Source: Nocardioides antri (GTDB lineage Bacteria; Actinomycetota; Actinomycetes; Propionibacteriales; Nocardioidaceae). From it: 59,659 nucleotides of DNA. The DNA lies in assembly GCF_008373765.1 (NCBI RefSeq), contig NZ_VUJW01000006.1, positions 1 through 59,659 of the forward strand. The letters are read 5' to 3'. The position numbers were made by a program, and so were the translations under genes. The notes under the pieces are model-generated. The model was not told where the DNA came from and searched no databases. It worked only from the letters and a program-made list of their open reading frames with translations. Below are positions 10,093 through 18,092 of this stretch, piece by piece; positions within the stretch are counted from its first letter, which is position 1, and every line of letters starts with the position of its first letter.

Positions 10093-10746
10093 TCAGAGCT
10101 CGCCCAGGATGCGGGCACGGGCGGCGTCGTACTCCTCGCGGCTGAGCAGGTCCCGCTGGAAGAGGCTGTCGAGCTCGGCCAGGCGGTCGGCGATCGGTCG
10201 CTGGTCCGCAGGTACCGCCGAGGGCACGCCCACCGCGGTGAACGACGCCGGCCGGGCCGAGTCCCAGTCGAACTCCCACTCGAGCGTCTCGGGGTCGACC
10301 AGCACCGGCAGCGGGCCGGCATAGAGGAGCGGCAGCCGTACGTCGGAGATCACGCTCCTGGACTCGGCCTCGAAGGGCGTCACGTCCCCACCCTCGATCC
10401 GGAGCCGGAGCTCGAGCAGCGGCTGGTCGTTGATGCGGACGCCGGTCTGCTCGACCGACAGCACCTGGGCCAGCGCACGGCGGCCGGTGCGCCGCAGCCG
10501 GTGGGTGCGCCGCTGCGCGCGGGTCCGGCCGGCGGCGATCGCCACCGCGAGCACCACGTCGAGCACGGTCACGCCGAGGCCGGTCCACAGCATCCACCCG
10601 ATCTCCGGGACGCTGCCGCTGGCGAGGTAGATCACGAGGAAGATCGGCCCGACGATGCCGCAGATCAACATGAACGGCAGCGTCCGCGCGAGGTTGCGCA
10701 CGAACGACGGCGGTGGGGCGTCGGCCCGCTCCGCGGGTGGGCTCAC
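10093..10746 (-). CDS. membrane protein with C-terminal SHOCT domain
   Basis: A 217-aa protein with two hydrophobic segments near the N-terminus (about 20-40, FMLICGIVGPIFLVIYLASG, and about 50-68, MLWTGLGVTVLDVVLAVAIA). A basic linker follows (RTRAQRRTHRLRRTGRRALA), then a cytosolic beta-rich region (about 88-170). The last about 35 residues (RLAELDSLFQRDLLSREEYD) form a SHOCT motif, a short C-terminal helix pair seen on many actinobacterial membrane proteins and proposed to mediate oligomerisation or membrane protein quality control. Its specific role is unknown. It converges on the thioesterase gene with 12 bp between the stops. Confidence 0.75.
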   Translation of the reverse strand: MSPPAERADAPPPSFVRNLARTLPFMLICGIVGPIFLVIYLASGSVPEIGWMLWTGLGVTVLDVVLAVAIAAGRTRAQRRTHRLRRTGRRALAQVLSVEQTGVRINDQPLLELRLRIEGGDVTPFEAESRSVISDVRLPLLYAGPLPVLVDPETLEWEFDWDSARPASFTAVGVPSAVPADQRPIADRLAELDSLFQRDLLSREEYDAARARILGEL

Positions 10747-10806
10747 GAGCCGGAGCGTAGTGCGACCCGGCGTCGCGTCGCAGCGGTTCGTCGCACTCGC
10801 CAGGGG

Positions 10807-11340
10807 TCAGAAGACCCAGCGGGTCGCGCCGTACGGCTCGATGGCCTGTACGGCGTGCGCCGAGCCGGGATCGAGCCGGAACACGTGCCACGGCGGTGGT
10901 CCCGCGGACTGCGCGCTGTAGGGCGCGGTCAGGGCCGTCCCGGACTCGTCGACCTGGCACGGCCAGCCCTCCTCGCCGGCGTAGATCCGGGCGACCTCGG
11001 CCACCTGCTCGGGGTCGTCGGCGACCGTCGCCCGCCCCTCCACCACGAGGTCGAGCTCGCGGAGGCTCAGCGCCATCAGGCAGCGCGGGTCGCGGACGAG
11101 GTTGCGGCCCCGGCGGGTCGTCAGGCCGGTCACGAACCAGAAGGTGCCGCGATGCCAGATCGCCCCGACGGCGTTGGTGTGCGGACTTCCGTCCGCGTTG
11201 ACGCTGGTGAGCCAGCACGTGTGCCGGCCGGGGCCGCCGTCCTCCGCAGCCTGCGCGAATCCGGCGTCCAGCCGGCCGGCGACGTCGTCCCACGCCAGCG
11301 CCGGCCGGTCGTACAGCTCTGCCAGGTTGATCGTCTCCAT
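10807..11340 (-). CDS. pyridoxamine 5'-phosphate oxidase-like, flavin/F420-binding split-barrel protein
   Basis: A 177-aa protein with the split beta-barrel pattern of the PNPOx-like superfamily. Key segments are HTCWLTSVNADGSPHTNAVGAIWH (strands 1-2), FWFVTGLTTRRGRNLVRDPRCLMAL and DLVVEGRATVADD. The family includes PNPOx, F420-dependent reductases and haem-degrading proteins; the cofactor cannot be decided from sequence alone. It is on the minus strand, 44 bp after the NmrA-like reductase gene, so the two may share a transcript and a redox theme. Confidence 0.8.
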   Translation of the reverse strand: METINLAELYDRPALAWDDVAGRLDAGFAQAAEDGGPGRHTCWLTSVNADGSPHTNAVGAIWHRGTFWFVTGLTTRRGRNLVRDPRCLMALSLRELDLVVEGRATVADDPEQVAEVARIYAGEEGWPCQVDESGTALTAPYSAQSAGPPPWHVFRLDPGSAHAVQAIEPYGATRWVF

Positions 11341-11383
11341 GCCGGTGCAGACCCGCGGCCCGGCGCCGACTCATCGCGACCGG

Positions 11384-12214
11384 TCAGGCGACCGTGGCCT
11401 GCGGCTCCCGGAAGCTCTCGACGTGCTCGGCCACCCACTGCTCGAACGTGCGGGCGGGACGGCCGGTCACCTGCTCCACCGTGTCGACGACGGTCCACGC
11501 CTCGTCGGGCGGCGTGGCGTACCAACCGACGACGAAGTCGGCGTCGGCCCGCGAGACGCCGGTCGCCATCAGCCGGTCGACGGCCTGCTCGTGGGTGATC
11601 CGGACCAGGTCGATCGGCGTGCCCAGGGCGCGGGACAGGACGCGGATCCGCTGGCTGGGTGTCAGCGCCTCCGGGCCGGTGAGGGTGTAGACGCGGCCGT
11701 GGTGGCCGTCCTCCATCAGCGCTGCCGCGGCGACCGCGCCGATGTCGGCCTCGTGGACCAGCGCGCTCGGCAGGTCGTAGGGCTCGCGGACCACCCCTTC
11801 CGCCCGGATCGAGGCGCGCCACGTCAGCGTGTTGGACATGAACTCCTGGGGCTCCAGGCGCGTCCACTCGACGCCCGAGCCGGCGACGGCCTCCTCGACC
11901 GGGCCCACGTAGCCGCCCCAGAGCACGGTGATGCGGCGTACGCCGGCGTCGACCGCGCGGCGCACCAGCGCGGGCCCGACCTCGGCGAGGCCGCTCGTCA
12001 CCGTGATGTGCAGCCGGTCCACGTCCTCGAGCGCGGCGTCCAGCGTCTCCGGCGCGGTGTGGGTGCCGCGGACCAGGTCGACGCCGGCCGGCAGCACCGC
12101 CGCGGCCGCGGCCGGGTCGCGGGTCAATGCGCGGACCTGCTCACCTCGCCGGACCAGCTCGGCCACCACCTGCCGGCCCGAGTTGCCGGTCGCTCCTGTC
12201 ACCAGTGTCGTCAT
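11384..12214 (-). CDS. NmrA/SDR-type NAD(P)-binding reductase
   Basis: A 276-aa atypical short-chain dehydrogenase. The N-terminal TGATGNSGRQVVAELVRRGE is the nucleotide-binding glycine motif. The rest follows NmrA-like/NAD(P)H azoreductase-like proteins (VEEAVAGSGVEWTRLEPQEF, VHEADIGAVAAAALMEDGHHG). The active-site Tyr-x-x-x-Lys of classical SDRs is not evident, as is usual for NmrA-like members. A MerR/SoxR-type promoter lies directly upstream, so oxidative or electrophile-responsive induction is likely. The start ATG at 12214 is about 20 bp from the predicted transcription start. Confidence 0.85.
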   Translation of the reverse strand: MTTLVTGATGNSGRQVVAELVRRGEQVRALTRDPAAAAAVLPAGVDLVRGTHTAPETLDAALEDVDRLHITVTSGLAEVGPALVRRAVDAGVRRITVLWGGYVGPVEEAVAGSGVEWTRLEPQEFMSNTLTWRASIRAEGVVREPYDLPSALVHEADIGAVAAAALMEDGHHGRVYTLTGPEALTPSQRIRVLSRALGTPIDLVRITHEQAVDRLMATGVSRADADFVVGWYATPPDEAWTVVDTVEQVTGRPARTFEQWVAEHVESFREPQATVA

Positions 12215-12239
12215 TGTCGTTCTCCCTTCGTCGGTGTCG

Positions 12240-12270
12240 ACGGTAGAACTTCAAGTCCACTTGAGTTCAA
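12240..12270 (-). promoter_or_regulatory. SoxR/MerR-type promoter of the NmrA-like reductase
   Basis: On the minus strand TTGAAC (12265-12270) and TACCGT (12240-12245) are separated by exactly 19 bp, the over-long spacer typical of MerR-family promoters. Within the spacer sits a dyad, TCAAGT-CC-ACTTGA (read at 12251-12264 on the plus strand), close to the SoxR box CCTCAAGTTAACTTGAGG. The -35 element overlaps the end of the upstream ankyrin gene. No soxR gene lies in the window, so the activator would act in trans. Confidence 0.6.
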
Positions 12271-13541
12271 GGACGAAGGAGGCGGGCGATCTCCTCGAAG
12301 CCGCGCTCCTCGGCGTGCTGGAGCACGGTCACCCCGTCGCCGTCCGGGATTGTCGGGTCGGCCCCGGCGGCGAGGAGGATCCGGACGATCTCCTGGTGGT
12401 CGGCTCCGCCGTCGCCGAGGATCACGGCCTCCAGGAGAGCGGTCCAGCCAAGGTCGTTGACGTGGTCGACGTCGATCCCGGTGCTGACGACCCGGCGCAC
12501 GTAGTCGACGTGACCACGCTCGCTGGCCGGGATGACCGAGACGCCGCCGTACCGGTTGACGATCGTGAGGTCCGGCCGCGCGGGCAGCAGCGCCTCCAGC
12601 ATCGCGACGCTGCCGGTCACGCCGGTGACCAGCCACGGGGTGTCGTGGCGATCGTCGAGCGCGTCGGGGTCGGCGCCCATCGCCACGAGCACCTGGGCGA
12701 CGGCGACGTGGTCGTAGGTCGCGGCGAGGAGCAGCGCCGTGCGCCGGTGCTCGTCGCGGGCCTCGATGTCCGCGCCCGCGCGCAAGGCGAGCGCGACCGC
12801 GTCGGCGTCCCCGGCAGCGGCCGCCCGCAGCAGCGCCGCGTCCGGCTCGTCCGACACGTCGTCGGTCGTCAGCTCGGTCAACACCTGCTCCAATCCTGCG
12901 AGTCCTCGCCGGCGGGCCATCTCCAGCGGCGTCAGCCCCTCGGTCACCGACCGGTCGGACAGTCTCACGCCGCCCGCCGCGAGGACGCGGAGGGTGGTGG
13001 CGTACGCCGCCGTGTCCTCGCCGAGCCAGACGGCCTCGTGGATCGCCTGGTAGCCGATCCGGTTGACGTGGTCCCGGTCGATCCCGGCCCGGAGGAGCTC
13101 GCCGACCACGAGCGCGTGACCGCGCTCGGCCGCCCGGATCAGCCCGGTGCCGTTCCAGCTGTCCTTGTCGTCGACCCGGGCGCCGCTCCGGAGCGCGAGC
13201 CGGAGCAGCTCCAGGTAGCCCTCGCTGGTGGCGATGAGGTACGCCGACTGCTCGGTCTCGTCCTTGGCGTTGACGTCGGCGCCGCGGACGACGAGGCGCC
13301 GTGCCGTCGCGACGTCGTTCGCCCAGGCGGCGACGCGCAGCCGCTCGTCGAGCCTGCGCTGGTCCACCTCGTCGACTCCCTCGGGTGGGCGAGCCTCGCG
13401 GACGGCGCCGGGGTCGCGCGACGGTCGGGCGGTCTCCTCGACCTCCGCGGGCCGCTCGGCGGACCGCTCGGCCTCCGGCTCACCGCGGCAGGCGGCCAGC
13501 AGGAGGGCGAGCGGAAGGGCTGCCAGCGTCGTCCGTCTCAT
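12267..13541 (-). CDS. ankyrin-repeat lipoprotein
   Basis: A 424-aa exported protein. MRRTTLAALPLALLLAACRG is a lipoprotein signal peptide with a lipobox ending LAAC at Cys18. A charged, Pro/Glu/Arg-rich linker (about 20-60) leads into roughly ten ankyrin-like repeats (about 65-424) with the usual G-A-D/N and ALxxA elements, e.g. LVVRGADVNAKDETEQSAYL and ALRAGADIEARDEHRRTALL. It should be anchored on the outer face of the membrane as a protein-binding scaffold. Its ATG at 13541 overlaps the stop of the gluconolactonase-like gene by 4 bp, so the two are translationally coupled. The frame stays open upstream to 14588 but only by shadowing that gene. Confidence 0.85.
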   Translation of the reverse strand: MRRTTLAALPLALLLAACRGEPEAERSAERPAEVEETARPSRDPGAVREARPPEGVDEVDQRRLDERLRVAAWANDVATARRLVVRGADVNAKDETEQSAYLIATSEGYLELLRLALRSGARVDDKDSWNGTGLIRAAERGHALVVGELLRAGIDRDHVNRIGYQAIHEAVWLGEDTAAYATTLRVLAAGGVRLSDRSVTEGLTPLEMARRRGLAGLEQVLTELTTDDVSDEPDAALLRAAAAGDADAVALALRAGADIEARDEHRRTALLLAATYDHVAVAQVLVAMGADPDALDDRHDTPWLVTGVTGSVAMLEALLPARPDLTIVNRYGGVSVIPASERGHVDYVRRVVSTGIDVDHVNDLGWTALLEAVILGDGGADHQEIVRILLAAGADPTIPDGDGVTVLQHAEERGFEEIARLLRP

Positions 13542-14503
13542 CGGGTGGGGTCGGTGACGACCTCGTAGGGACCGGTCGCGGTCGGCTCGTCGAATTTGCT
13601 GTCGACGTAGAGGATCCGGCCGTCGAGCACCTTCGCCGTGGTCAGCACCCGGCTCGGCGAGGTCGCCACCTGGCGCACGGGCGTCGCCGTACGACCGTCG
13701 GAGGAGAGGCGGAGTGTGGCCACCATCCGCGAGAAGTTGCGCATCACGGTGAGCGTGCTGCCACGGCGGACGAGGCCGTCGGCGTTGACCAGGTCCGCGC
13801 CTCCGGTGTCCACCTCGGTCACCGCACCCGTTGCCGTGTCGAACCGCCACAGCCTGCCGACGTTGCCCTGGGCGACCACGAACGCGCTCCGGTCGGCAGT
13901 CAGCACGATGCCGCCGAGGTTGAAGCCGGTCGTGCGGTCGACGGCGCCGCGGGCGTCCGCCCACAGCGTCGCCTCCCAGCCGTCGGCACCCGGCGCGACG
14001 CGGAAGACCTGAGGGTCGTTGGAGTTGGTGAAGTACGCCGCGCCGTCCGGCCCGATCGCGACGTCGTTGAGGAACACGTCGGTGCCGGGTGCGCGCAGCG
14101 CGGCGAGCAGGGTGCCGTCGGGGGCGTAGACCCAGAGGTCGGGACGTCCGGTGCCGATGCCGTTCGGGCCGCCGGCGACGTACACCCGGCCCTGGTCGTC
14201 GACGGTGATCCCCCGCGCGGTGAACCGGCCGTCGGTGCCGTCGCCGGCGAGCCACTCGACGGTCTGCTCCTGGTCGGCCGCACCGCGGTGGATCTCGCCG
14301 CCGGTGACCTCGCTGACGTAGAACAGGCCGCGCTGCTGGTCGGCGCCGATCCCCTCGAACCGGGAGCCGGCGGGGTCCCCGGTCAGCTGGTAGGTCGCCG
14401 GCCGGTCGACCTCGTCGGCGGCGGACGGCCCGGATCCGGCGGCAAGGGCGGCGAGGGCGGCCACGGAGAAGGCGGTGGCGGTCGCGAGTGCTGAGATCTG
14501 CAT
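13538..14503 (-). CDS. secreted SMP-30/gluconolactonase-like beta-propeller
   Basis: A 321-aa exported protein. I choose the ATG at 14503 (MQISALATATAFSVAALAAL), which gives a clean signal peptide and has GGAGG about 8 bp upstream; the open frame would allow 17 more residues. The mature part has the repeated blade pattern of SMP-30/strictosidine-synthase-like six-bladed propellers, e.g. RFEGIGADQQRGLFYVSEVT, ARGITVDDQGRVYVAGGPNG and FLNDVAIGPDGAAYFTNSND, where the Asn-Asp after VFL is the usual metal-binding area. Lactonase activity is possible but unproven. It is coupled to the ankyrin lipoprotein and divergent from a two-component system. Confidence 0.83.
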   Translation of the reverse strand: MQISALATATAFSVAALAALAAGSGPSAADEVDRPATYQLTGDPAGSRFEGIGADQQRGLFYVSEVTGGEIHRGAADQEQTVEWLAGDGTDGRFTARGITVDDQGRVYVAGGPNGIGTGRPDLWVYAPDGTLLAALRAPGTDVFLNDVAIGPDGAAYFTNSNDPQVFRVAPGADGWEATLWADARGAVDRTTGFNLGGIVLTADRSAFVVAQGNVGRLWRFDTATGAVTEVDTGGADLVNADGLVRRGSTLTVMRNFSRMVATLRLSSDGRTATPVRQVATSPSRVLTTAKVLDGRILYVDSKFDEPTATGPYEVVTDPTR

Positions 14504-14613
14504 GGGTCCAGCCTCCGTCGCCGACGGGCCGTCGTACGTCGGCCGGGCGGCCACCGTCCGATAGCCGATTGGATGATGCCGGGACCATCCCTCCTCCCTA
14601 CGCTGAGGCCGAC

Positions 14614-15819
14614 ATGAGCGCTCCGACGGATCCGACCGGTCCGACAGACAGCCGCGGCCTGCGCGGGATCCTCGCGCCGGTCGCGCTGCTCGACCGCTGG
14701 CTCCAGGTGGTCCTGGTGGCGCTGGTGGCGACCTGCGCCGTGCGGTACGTCGACCGCCACGGTCTCGACGCGCTCGGGGTCGCGATCCTGGCCGGTGCCG
14801 CCGTGCTCGCGCTGGCCTACGCCACCCGGGCCGCGCTGCCGGGACTCTCGTGGTGGCCGACGGTCTGGGTCGCCGGGATGGTGGCGATCTGGGCAGGACT
14901 GACGGTCGTGGCTCCGTCGTTCGCGTGGTGCGCGGTGCCGGTCGCGTTCGCGGTGCTGCGCGTGCTCCCGTTCGGATGGGCAGCGGCGACCGTGGTCGCG
15001 ATGACGCTCCTCGTCGCCGGCTCGACCACGAGGATCAGCGACTCCCCCGACCCGACGCTGCTGGTCGGGCCGGTCGGCGTCGCGATCGTGACCGTGATCG
15101 CCTACCGCTCGCTCGAGCGGGAGTCGCGGGCCCGCCAGGACCTCCTCGACGAGCTGGGCGAGGCGCAGGCGGAGCTCGCCGAGGAGCAGCACCGCTCCGG
15201 CGCGCTCGCCGAGCGGACCCGGCTCTCACGCGAGATCCACGACTCCGTCGGCCAAGGTCTGTCGAGCATCAACCTGCTGCTGCAGGCGGCCGAGCGGGCG
15301 TGGGACGACCAGCCGTTGGCCGCCCGCGAGCACGTGCGCACCGCGGCAGCCACCGCCCGGGACGGCCTCGAGGAGGTGCGGCACGTCGTCCGCGACCTGG
15401 CTCCGGCCGAGCTCGGCGACGGGTCGGGGGACGCGCTGGCCGGTGCGCTGCGCCGTGCAGCCGACCAGGCGGTGCCGGGCCTGGCGGTCGAGGTCCGGGT
15501 CGACGGCGGTCCGGTGCCGCTCCGGCCCGAGGTCGCGGCCGCGCTGCTGCGGACGACCCGCGGTGCGCTCGCGAACGTGCGCGAGCACGCCGGGGCCGGC
15601 CGGGTCGCCGTGACGCTCACCTACCTGGGCGACGAGGTGCTGCTCGACGTCCGCGACGACGGCCGGGGGTTCGCGCCCTGGCAGGGGCGCGGTCCCCAGG
15701 GGTTCCGCGGGCACGGGCTGCGCGGGATCCGCGACCGCGCCGCCGCGCTGGGCGGGACGGCCGAGGTCGAGAGCGCGCCCGGCGAGGGGACGACGGTCTC
15801 GGTACGGTTCCCGGTGTGA
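14614..15819 (+). CDS. sensor histidine kinase, HPK7/NarL-type (HisKA_3)
   Basis: A 401-aa membrane kinase with about five hydrophobic segments (about 30-160), a short coiled coil (residues 165-200), and the dimerisation/phosphoacceptor motif SREIHDSVGQGLSSINLLLQ with His209. The ATPase domain has an N-box (ALANVREHAGAGRV), a G1 box (DDGRGF) and GHGLRGIRDRAAALGG. The ATG at 14614 is preferred; an upstream open extension to 14488 lies in the divergent gluconolactonase promoter. Its stop overlaps the GTG of the response regulator by 4 bp. The signal is unknown, as the membrane part has no extracellular domain, suggesting sensing within the membrane. Confidence 0.92.
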   Translation: MSAPTDPTGPTDSRGLRGILAPVALLDRWLQVVLVALVATCAVRYVDRHGLDALGVAILAGAAVLALAYATRAALPGLSWWPTVWVAGMVAIWAGLTVVAPSFAWCAVPVAFAVLRVLPFGWAAATVVAMTLLVAGSTTRISDSPDPTLLVGPVGVAIVTVIAYRSLERESRARQDLLDELGEAQAELAEEQHRSGALAERTRLSREIHDSVGQGLSSINLLLQAAERAWDDQPLAAREHVRTAAATARDGLEEVRHVVRDLAPAELGDGSGDALAGALRRAADQAVPGLAVEVRVDGGPVPLRPEVAAALLRTTRGALANVREHAGAGRVAVTLTYLGDEVLLDVRDDGRGFAPWQGRGPQGFRGHGLRGIRDRAAALGGTAEVESAPGEGTTVSVRFPV

Positions 15820-16442
15820 TCCGCATCGTGCTCGTCGACGACCACCCGGTGGTCCGCGCCGGGCTGCGCGCGCTCGTCGAGAGCCAGCCCGACCTGGCGG
15901 TGGTCGGCGAGGCGGACGGGGCCGAGGCCGCGATGACCGTGGTGGGCAACACCGCCCCGGACGTCGTGCTGATGGACCTCAGCCTCGGCGCGGCCGCGGT
16001 CGGCGGCGCGGAGATCACGGCCCGGCTGCGGACGCTGCCGGAGCCCCCCGAGGTGCTGGTGCTGACGACCTACGACACCGAGTCCGACATCCTGCGTGCC
16101 CTCGACGCGGGTGCGCGCGGGTACCTGCTCAAGGACGCCCCGTCCGAGGACCTGTTCGCCGGCATCCGGGCGACCGCGCGGGGTGAGACGGTGCTCGCGC
16201 CAACGGTCGCGGCAACCCTCGTCCGTCGTACGTCGAACCCGGCGCCGACCATCACCGAGCGCGAGGTCCAGGTGCTCGAGCTGCTCTCCCGCGGCCTCGG
16301 CAACAAGGAGATGGCGCGCGAGCTGTTCGTGTCCGAGGCGACGGTCAAGTCCCACCTCTCGCACATCTACACCAAGCTCGGCGTCGACACCCGGGCCGGC
16401 GCGGTCGCCGCGGCGATCGAGCGGCGGATCATCCGCACCTGA
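15816..16442 (+). CDS. NarL/LuxR family response regulator
   Basis: A 208-aa regulator starting at GTG 15816, inside the kinase stop (GTGA). The receiver domain contains the acidic pair DD in VLVDDHP, the phosphoacceptor Asp54 (VVLMDLSLG), the conserved Thr in VLTTYDTE and the Lys in GYLLKDAP. The C-terminal LuxR-type HTH (about 148-200) reads ITEREVQVLELLSRGLGNKE and ATVKSHLSHIYTKLGV. It is the evident partner of the preceding kinase. Target genes are unknown; the adjacent VOC gene and the divergent gluconolactonase/ankyrin pair are candidates. Confidence 0.93.
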   Translation: MIRIVLVDDHPVVRAGLRALVESQPDLAVVGEADGAEAAMTVVGNTAPDVVLMDLSLGAAAVGGAEITARLRTLPEPPEVLVLTTYDTESDILRALDAGARGYLLKDAPSEDLFAGIRATARGETVLAPTVAATLVRRTSNPAPTITEREVQVLELLSRGLGNKEMARELFVSEATVKSHLSHIYTKLGVDTRAGAVAAAIERRIIRT

Positions 16443-16510
16443 CCGCCTCGTCCGGGACTGGTCAGGAATCGAGAAGCGGCCGGACCGGGCCCGCTCCTAG
16501 CGTCACGGGC

Positions 16511-17134
16511 ATGAACTCCATCGACTCCATCACCCTCGAGGTGGCCGACCCGGCCGCCGCCCGTGCCTTCTACGCCGAGGCCTTCGGCCTCGACACCCAG
16601 CTCCGGTTCCGGACCGCCGACGCACCGAGCACCGGCTTCCGCGGCTTCACCCTCTCGCTGACCGTCGCCCAGCCGGCCGACGTCGACGCCCTCGTCGACG
16701 CCGCGCTCGCCGCCGGTGCGACCACGACCAAGCCGGTCGCGAAGTCGTTCTGGGGCTATGGCGGCGCCGTCCAGGCACCCGACGGCGCGATCTGGACGAT
16801 CGCGAGCTCCTCGAAGAAGAACAAGGGGCCGGCGACCAAGCAGTTCGGCGACCTCGTGCTGCTTCTCGGCTGCGCGGACGTCGCGGCCAGCAAGGCGTTC
16901 TACGTCGAGCACGGCCTGACGGTGGCCCGCAGCTTCGGCAGGAAGTACGTCGAGTTCGAAGCCGGCTCCGGCCCGGTCAAGCTGGGCCTCTACGGCCGGC
17001 GCGCCCTCGCCAAGAATGCCGGCGTGCCCGCCGAGGGCAGCGGCTCGCACCGGATGGCGCTCAACGGCGGCGGCACTCCGGCCGTCGACCCCGACGGCTT
17101 CGCCTGGGAGACCGCCCGCGTCGACGCGAGCTGA
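16511..17134 (+). CDS. VOC/glyoxalase-like protein with two half-domains
   Basis: A 207-aa protein with two consecutive VOC modules: residues about 1-95 (SITLEVADPAAARAFYAEAF) and about 110-200 (LGCADVAASKAFYVEHGLTV). The metal ligands usual in glyoxalase I are not clear at all positions, so activity as a glyoxalase is uncertain; many such proteins are binding or resistance proteins. The ATG at 16511 is close to the end of the response regulator (68 bp), so it may be read through from it or be its target. Confidence 0.8.
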   Translation: MNSIDSITLEVADPAAARAFYAEAFGLDTQLRFRTADAPSTGFRGFTLSLTVAQPADVDALVDAALAAGATTTKPVAKSFWGYGGAVQAPDGAIWTIASSSKKNKGPATKQFGDLVLLLGCADVAASKAFYVEHGLTVARSFGRKYVEFEAGSGPVKLGLYGRRALAKNAGVPAEGSGSHRMALNGGGTPAVDPDGFAWETARVDAS

Positions 17135-17156
17135 CCCCCGTGTGCCGGACCTTCCC

Positions 17157-17175
17157 CCTCCTCGACGCGGGGAGG
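17157..17175. terminator. candidate hairpin between convergent genes
   Basis: CCTCC (17157-17161) pairs with GGAGG (17171-17175) across a 9-base loop between the stops of the VOC gene and the 129-aa membrane protein gene. There is no T-run, so it is a weak candidate. Confidence 0.3.
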
Positions 17176-17565
17176 CTATCCCCCGTCCTCCAGCATCACC
17201 GACACCTGGACCTGGTCGTGGCCGACGACAGCCACGGCGGTGCACAGGCGCCGGCGGTCGAGCAGCCCGTGGGCCCGGCATTGGGTCACCGGGGCGAGTG
17301 CGTCGACCATCTCCCCCGGCGTCGTTCCCGGTGGCCCCTCCACGTCGGCGACCAGGTAGCAGCCGCCGGACCCGCAGCCCGGGTGCACGGTGCCGACCGA
17401 GTAGCCGTCCGGAAGCTCCGGAAGCTCGTCTGCGGACGGTTGCGGGTCACCCGCCAGGGTCGCGAACAGGACCGCGCCGGCGAGGAGGACCACGAGGGAG
17501 AGCAGGAGCCCGACTGCCAGGACCAGCAGGCCGACCCGCCGCCTGAGCCTCCCGGATGAACGCAC
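17176..17565 (-). CDS. small membrane-anchored protein of unknown function (129 aa)
   Basis: A short basic N-terminus (MRSSGRLRRRVG) precedes one long hydrophobic helix (LLVLAVGLLLSLVVLLAGAV, about 13-38). An extracytoplasmic domain of about 90 residues follows, with four cysteines (CGSGGC near 81-86, Cys111 and Cys124 approximately), which could form disulfides. I do not recognise the family. It stands 24 bp downstream of the tiny ORF that ends the MerR operon, on the same strand. Confidence 0.6.
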   Translation of the reverse strand: MRSSGRLRRRVGLLVLAVGLLLSLVVLLAGAVLFATLAGDPQPSADELPELPDGYSVGTVHPGCGSGGCYLVADVEGPPGTTPGEMVDALAPVTQCRAHGLLDRRRLCTAVAVVGHDQVQVSVMLEDGG

Positions 17566-17589
17566 GGGGCGGAGCCTACTGCTGCGACG

Positions 17590-17673
17590 TCAGTCGATCG
17601 GCTCGCCGGCGAGCGCCCTCGCCGCCAGTCGCTCCTCCACGCTGACCTCCTGACCCCCGCCCCCATCGCTCAT
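17590..17673 (-). CDS. possible 27-aa small protein coupled to merR
   Basis: An ATG at 17673 overlaps the merR-like gene stop by 4 bp (ATGA) and opens a 27-codon frame, MSDGGGGQEVSVEERLAARA then LAGEPID, ending in TGA at 17590. The overlap is the same type as the one between the two preceding genes, which argues for translation. The product is acidic and hydrophilic, with no recognised domain. It may be a real small protein or a chance extension. Confidence 0.35.
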   Translation of the reverse strand: MSDGGGGQEVSVEERLAARALAGEPID

Positions 17674-18092
17674 GCGTCGGTCGGCCGGGTGGTGATCTCG
17701 ACGAAGGGCACCGGGCAGCAGTCAGTGGTCGCGCACACGTGCAGGTCGTCGCAGCCGGCGTCGATCGCGGCGACCAGGTTGGACCGGATGGTCTCCAGGT
17801 CGGCGATGCGCTCCTCGACCTCGACGAGCTTCTCGCGCGCGCGGGCCTGGAGCCCGGAGTCGCGGCCGCGCCGTCGCCCCACCTCGATCAGGTCCGCCAC
17901 CTCCTCGAGCGTGAACCCGAGCCGCTGCGCGGCCTTGATGATCCGCAGCGTGTGCACGGCGCGCTCGTCGTACAGGCGGTGGCCGCCGGGGCTGCGGTCG
18001 GGCTTCTCGAGCAGCCCGCGGCGCTCGTAGTAGCGGAGCGTCTCCCGGTTCACCCCGGCCGCTTGGGCGACCTCGTTGATCCGCAGGCTCAC
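17670..18092 (-). CDS. MerR family transcriptional regulator with C-terminal cysteines
   Basis: A 140-aa regulator starting at GTG 18092; the open extension upstream overlaps the preceding gene. The N-terminal MerR winged HTH is INEVAQAAGVNRETLRYYER then GLLEKPDRSPGGHRLYDERA. A dimerisation helix (about 80-115) and a C-terminal Cys-rich tail CDDLHVCATTDCCPVPFVEI follow, with Cys residues placed to bind a metal or thiol-reactive ligand. Mercury- and other metal-responsive MerR proteins use cysteines in this area, but the exact MerR trio is not confirmed. It is coupled by 4-bp overlaps to the genes on both sides and probably activates its own operon. Confidence 0.88.
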   Translation of the reverse strand: MSLRINEVAQAAGVNRETLRYYERRGLLEKPDRSPGGHRLYDERAVHTLRIIKAAQRLGFTLEEVADLIEVGRRRGRDSGLQARAREKLVEVEERIADLETIRSNLVAAIDAGCDDLHVCATTDCCPVPFVEITTRPTDA

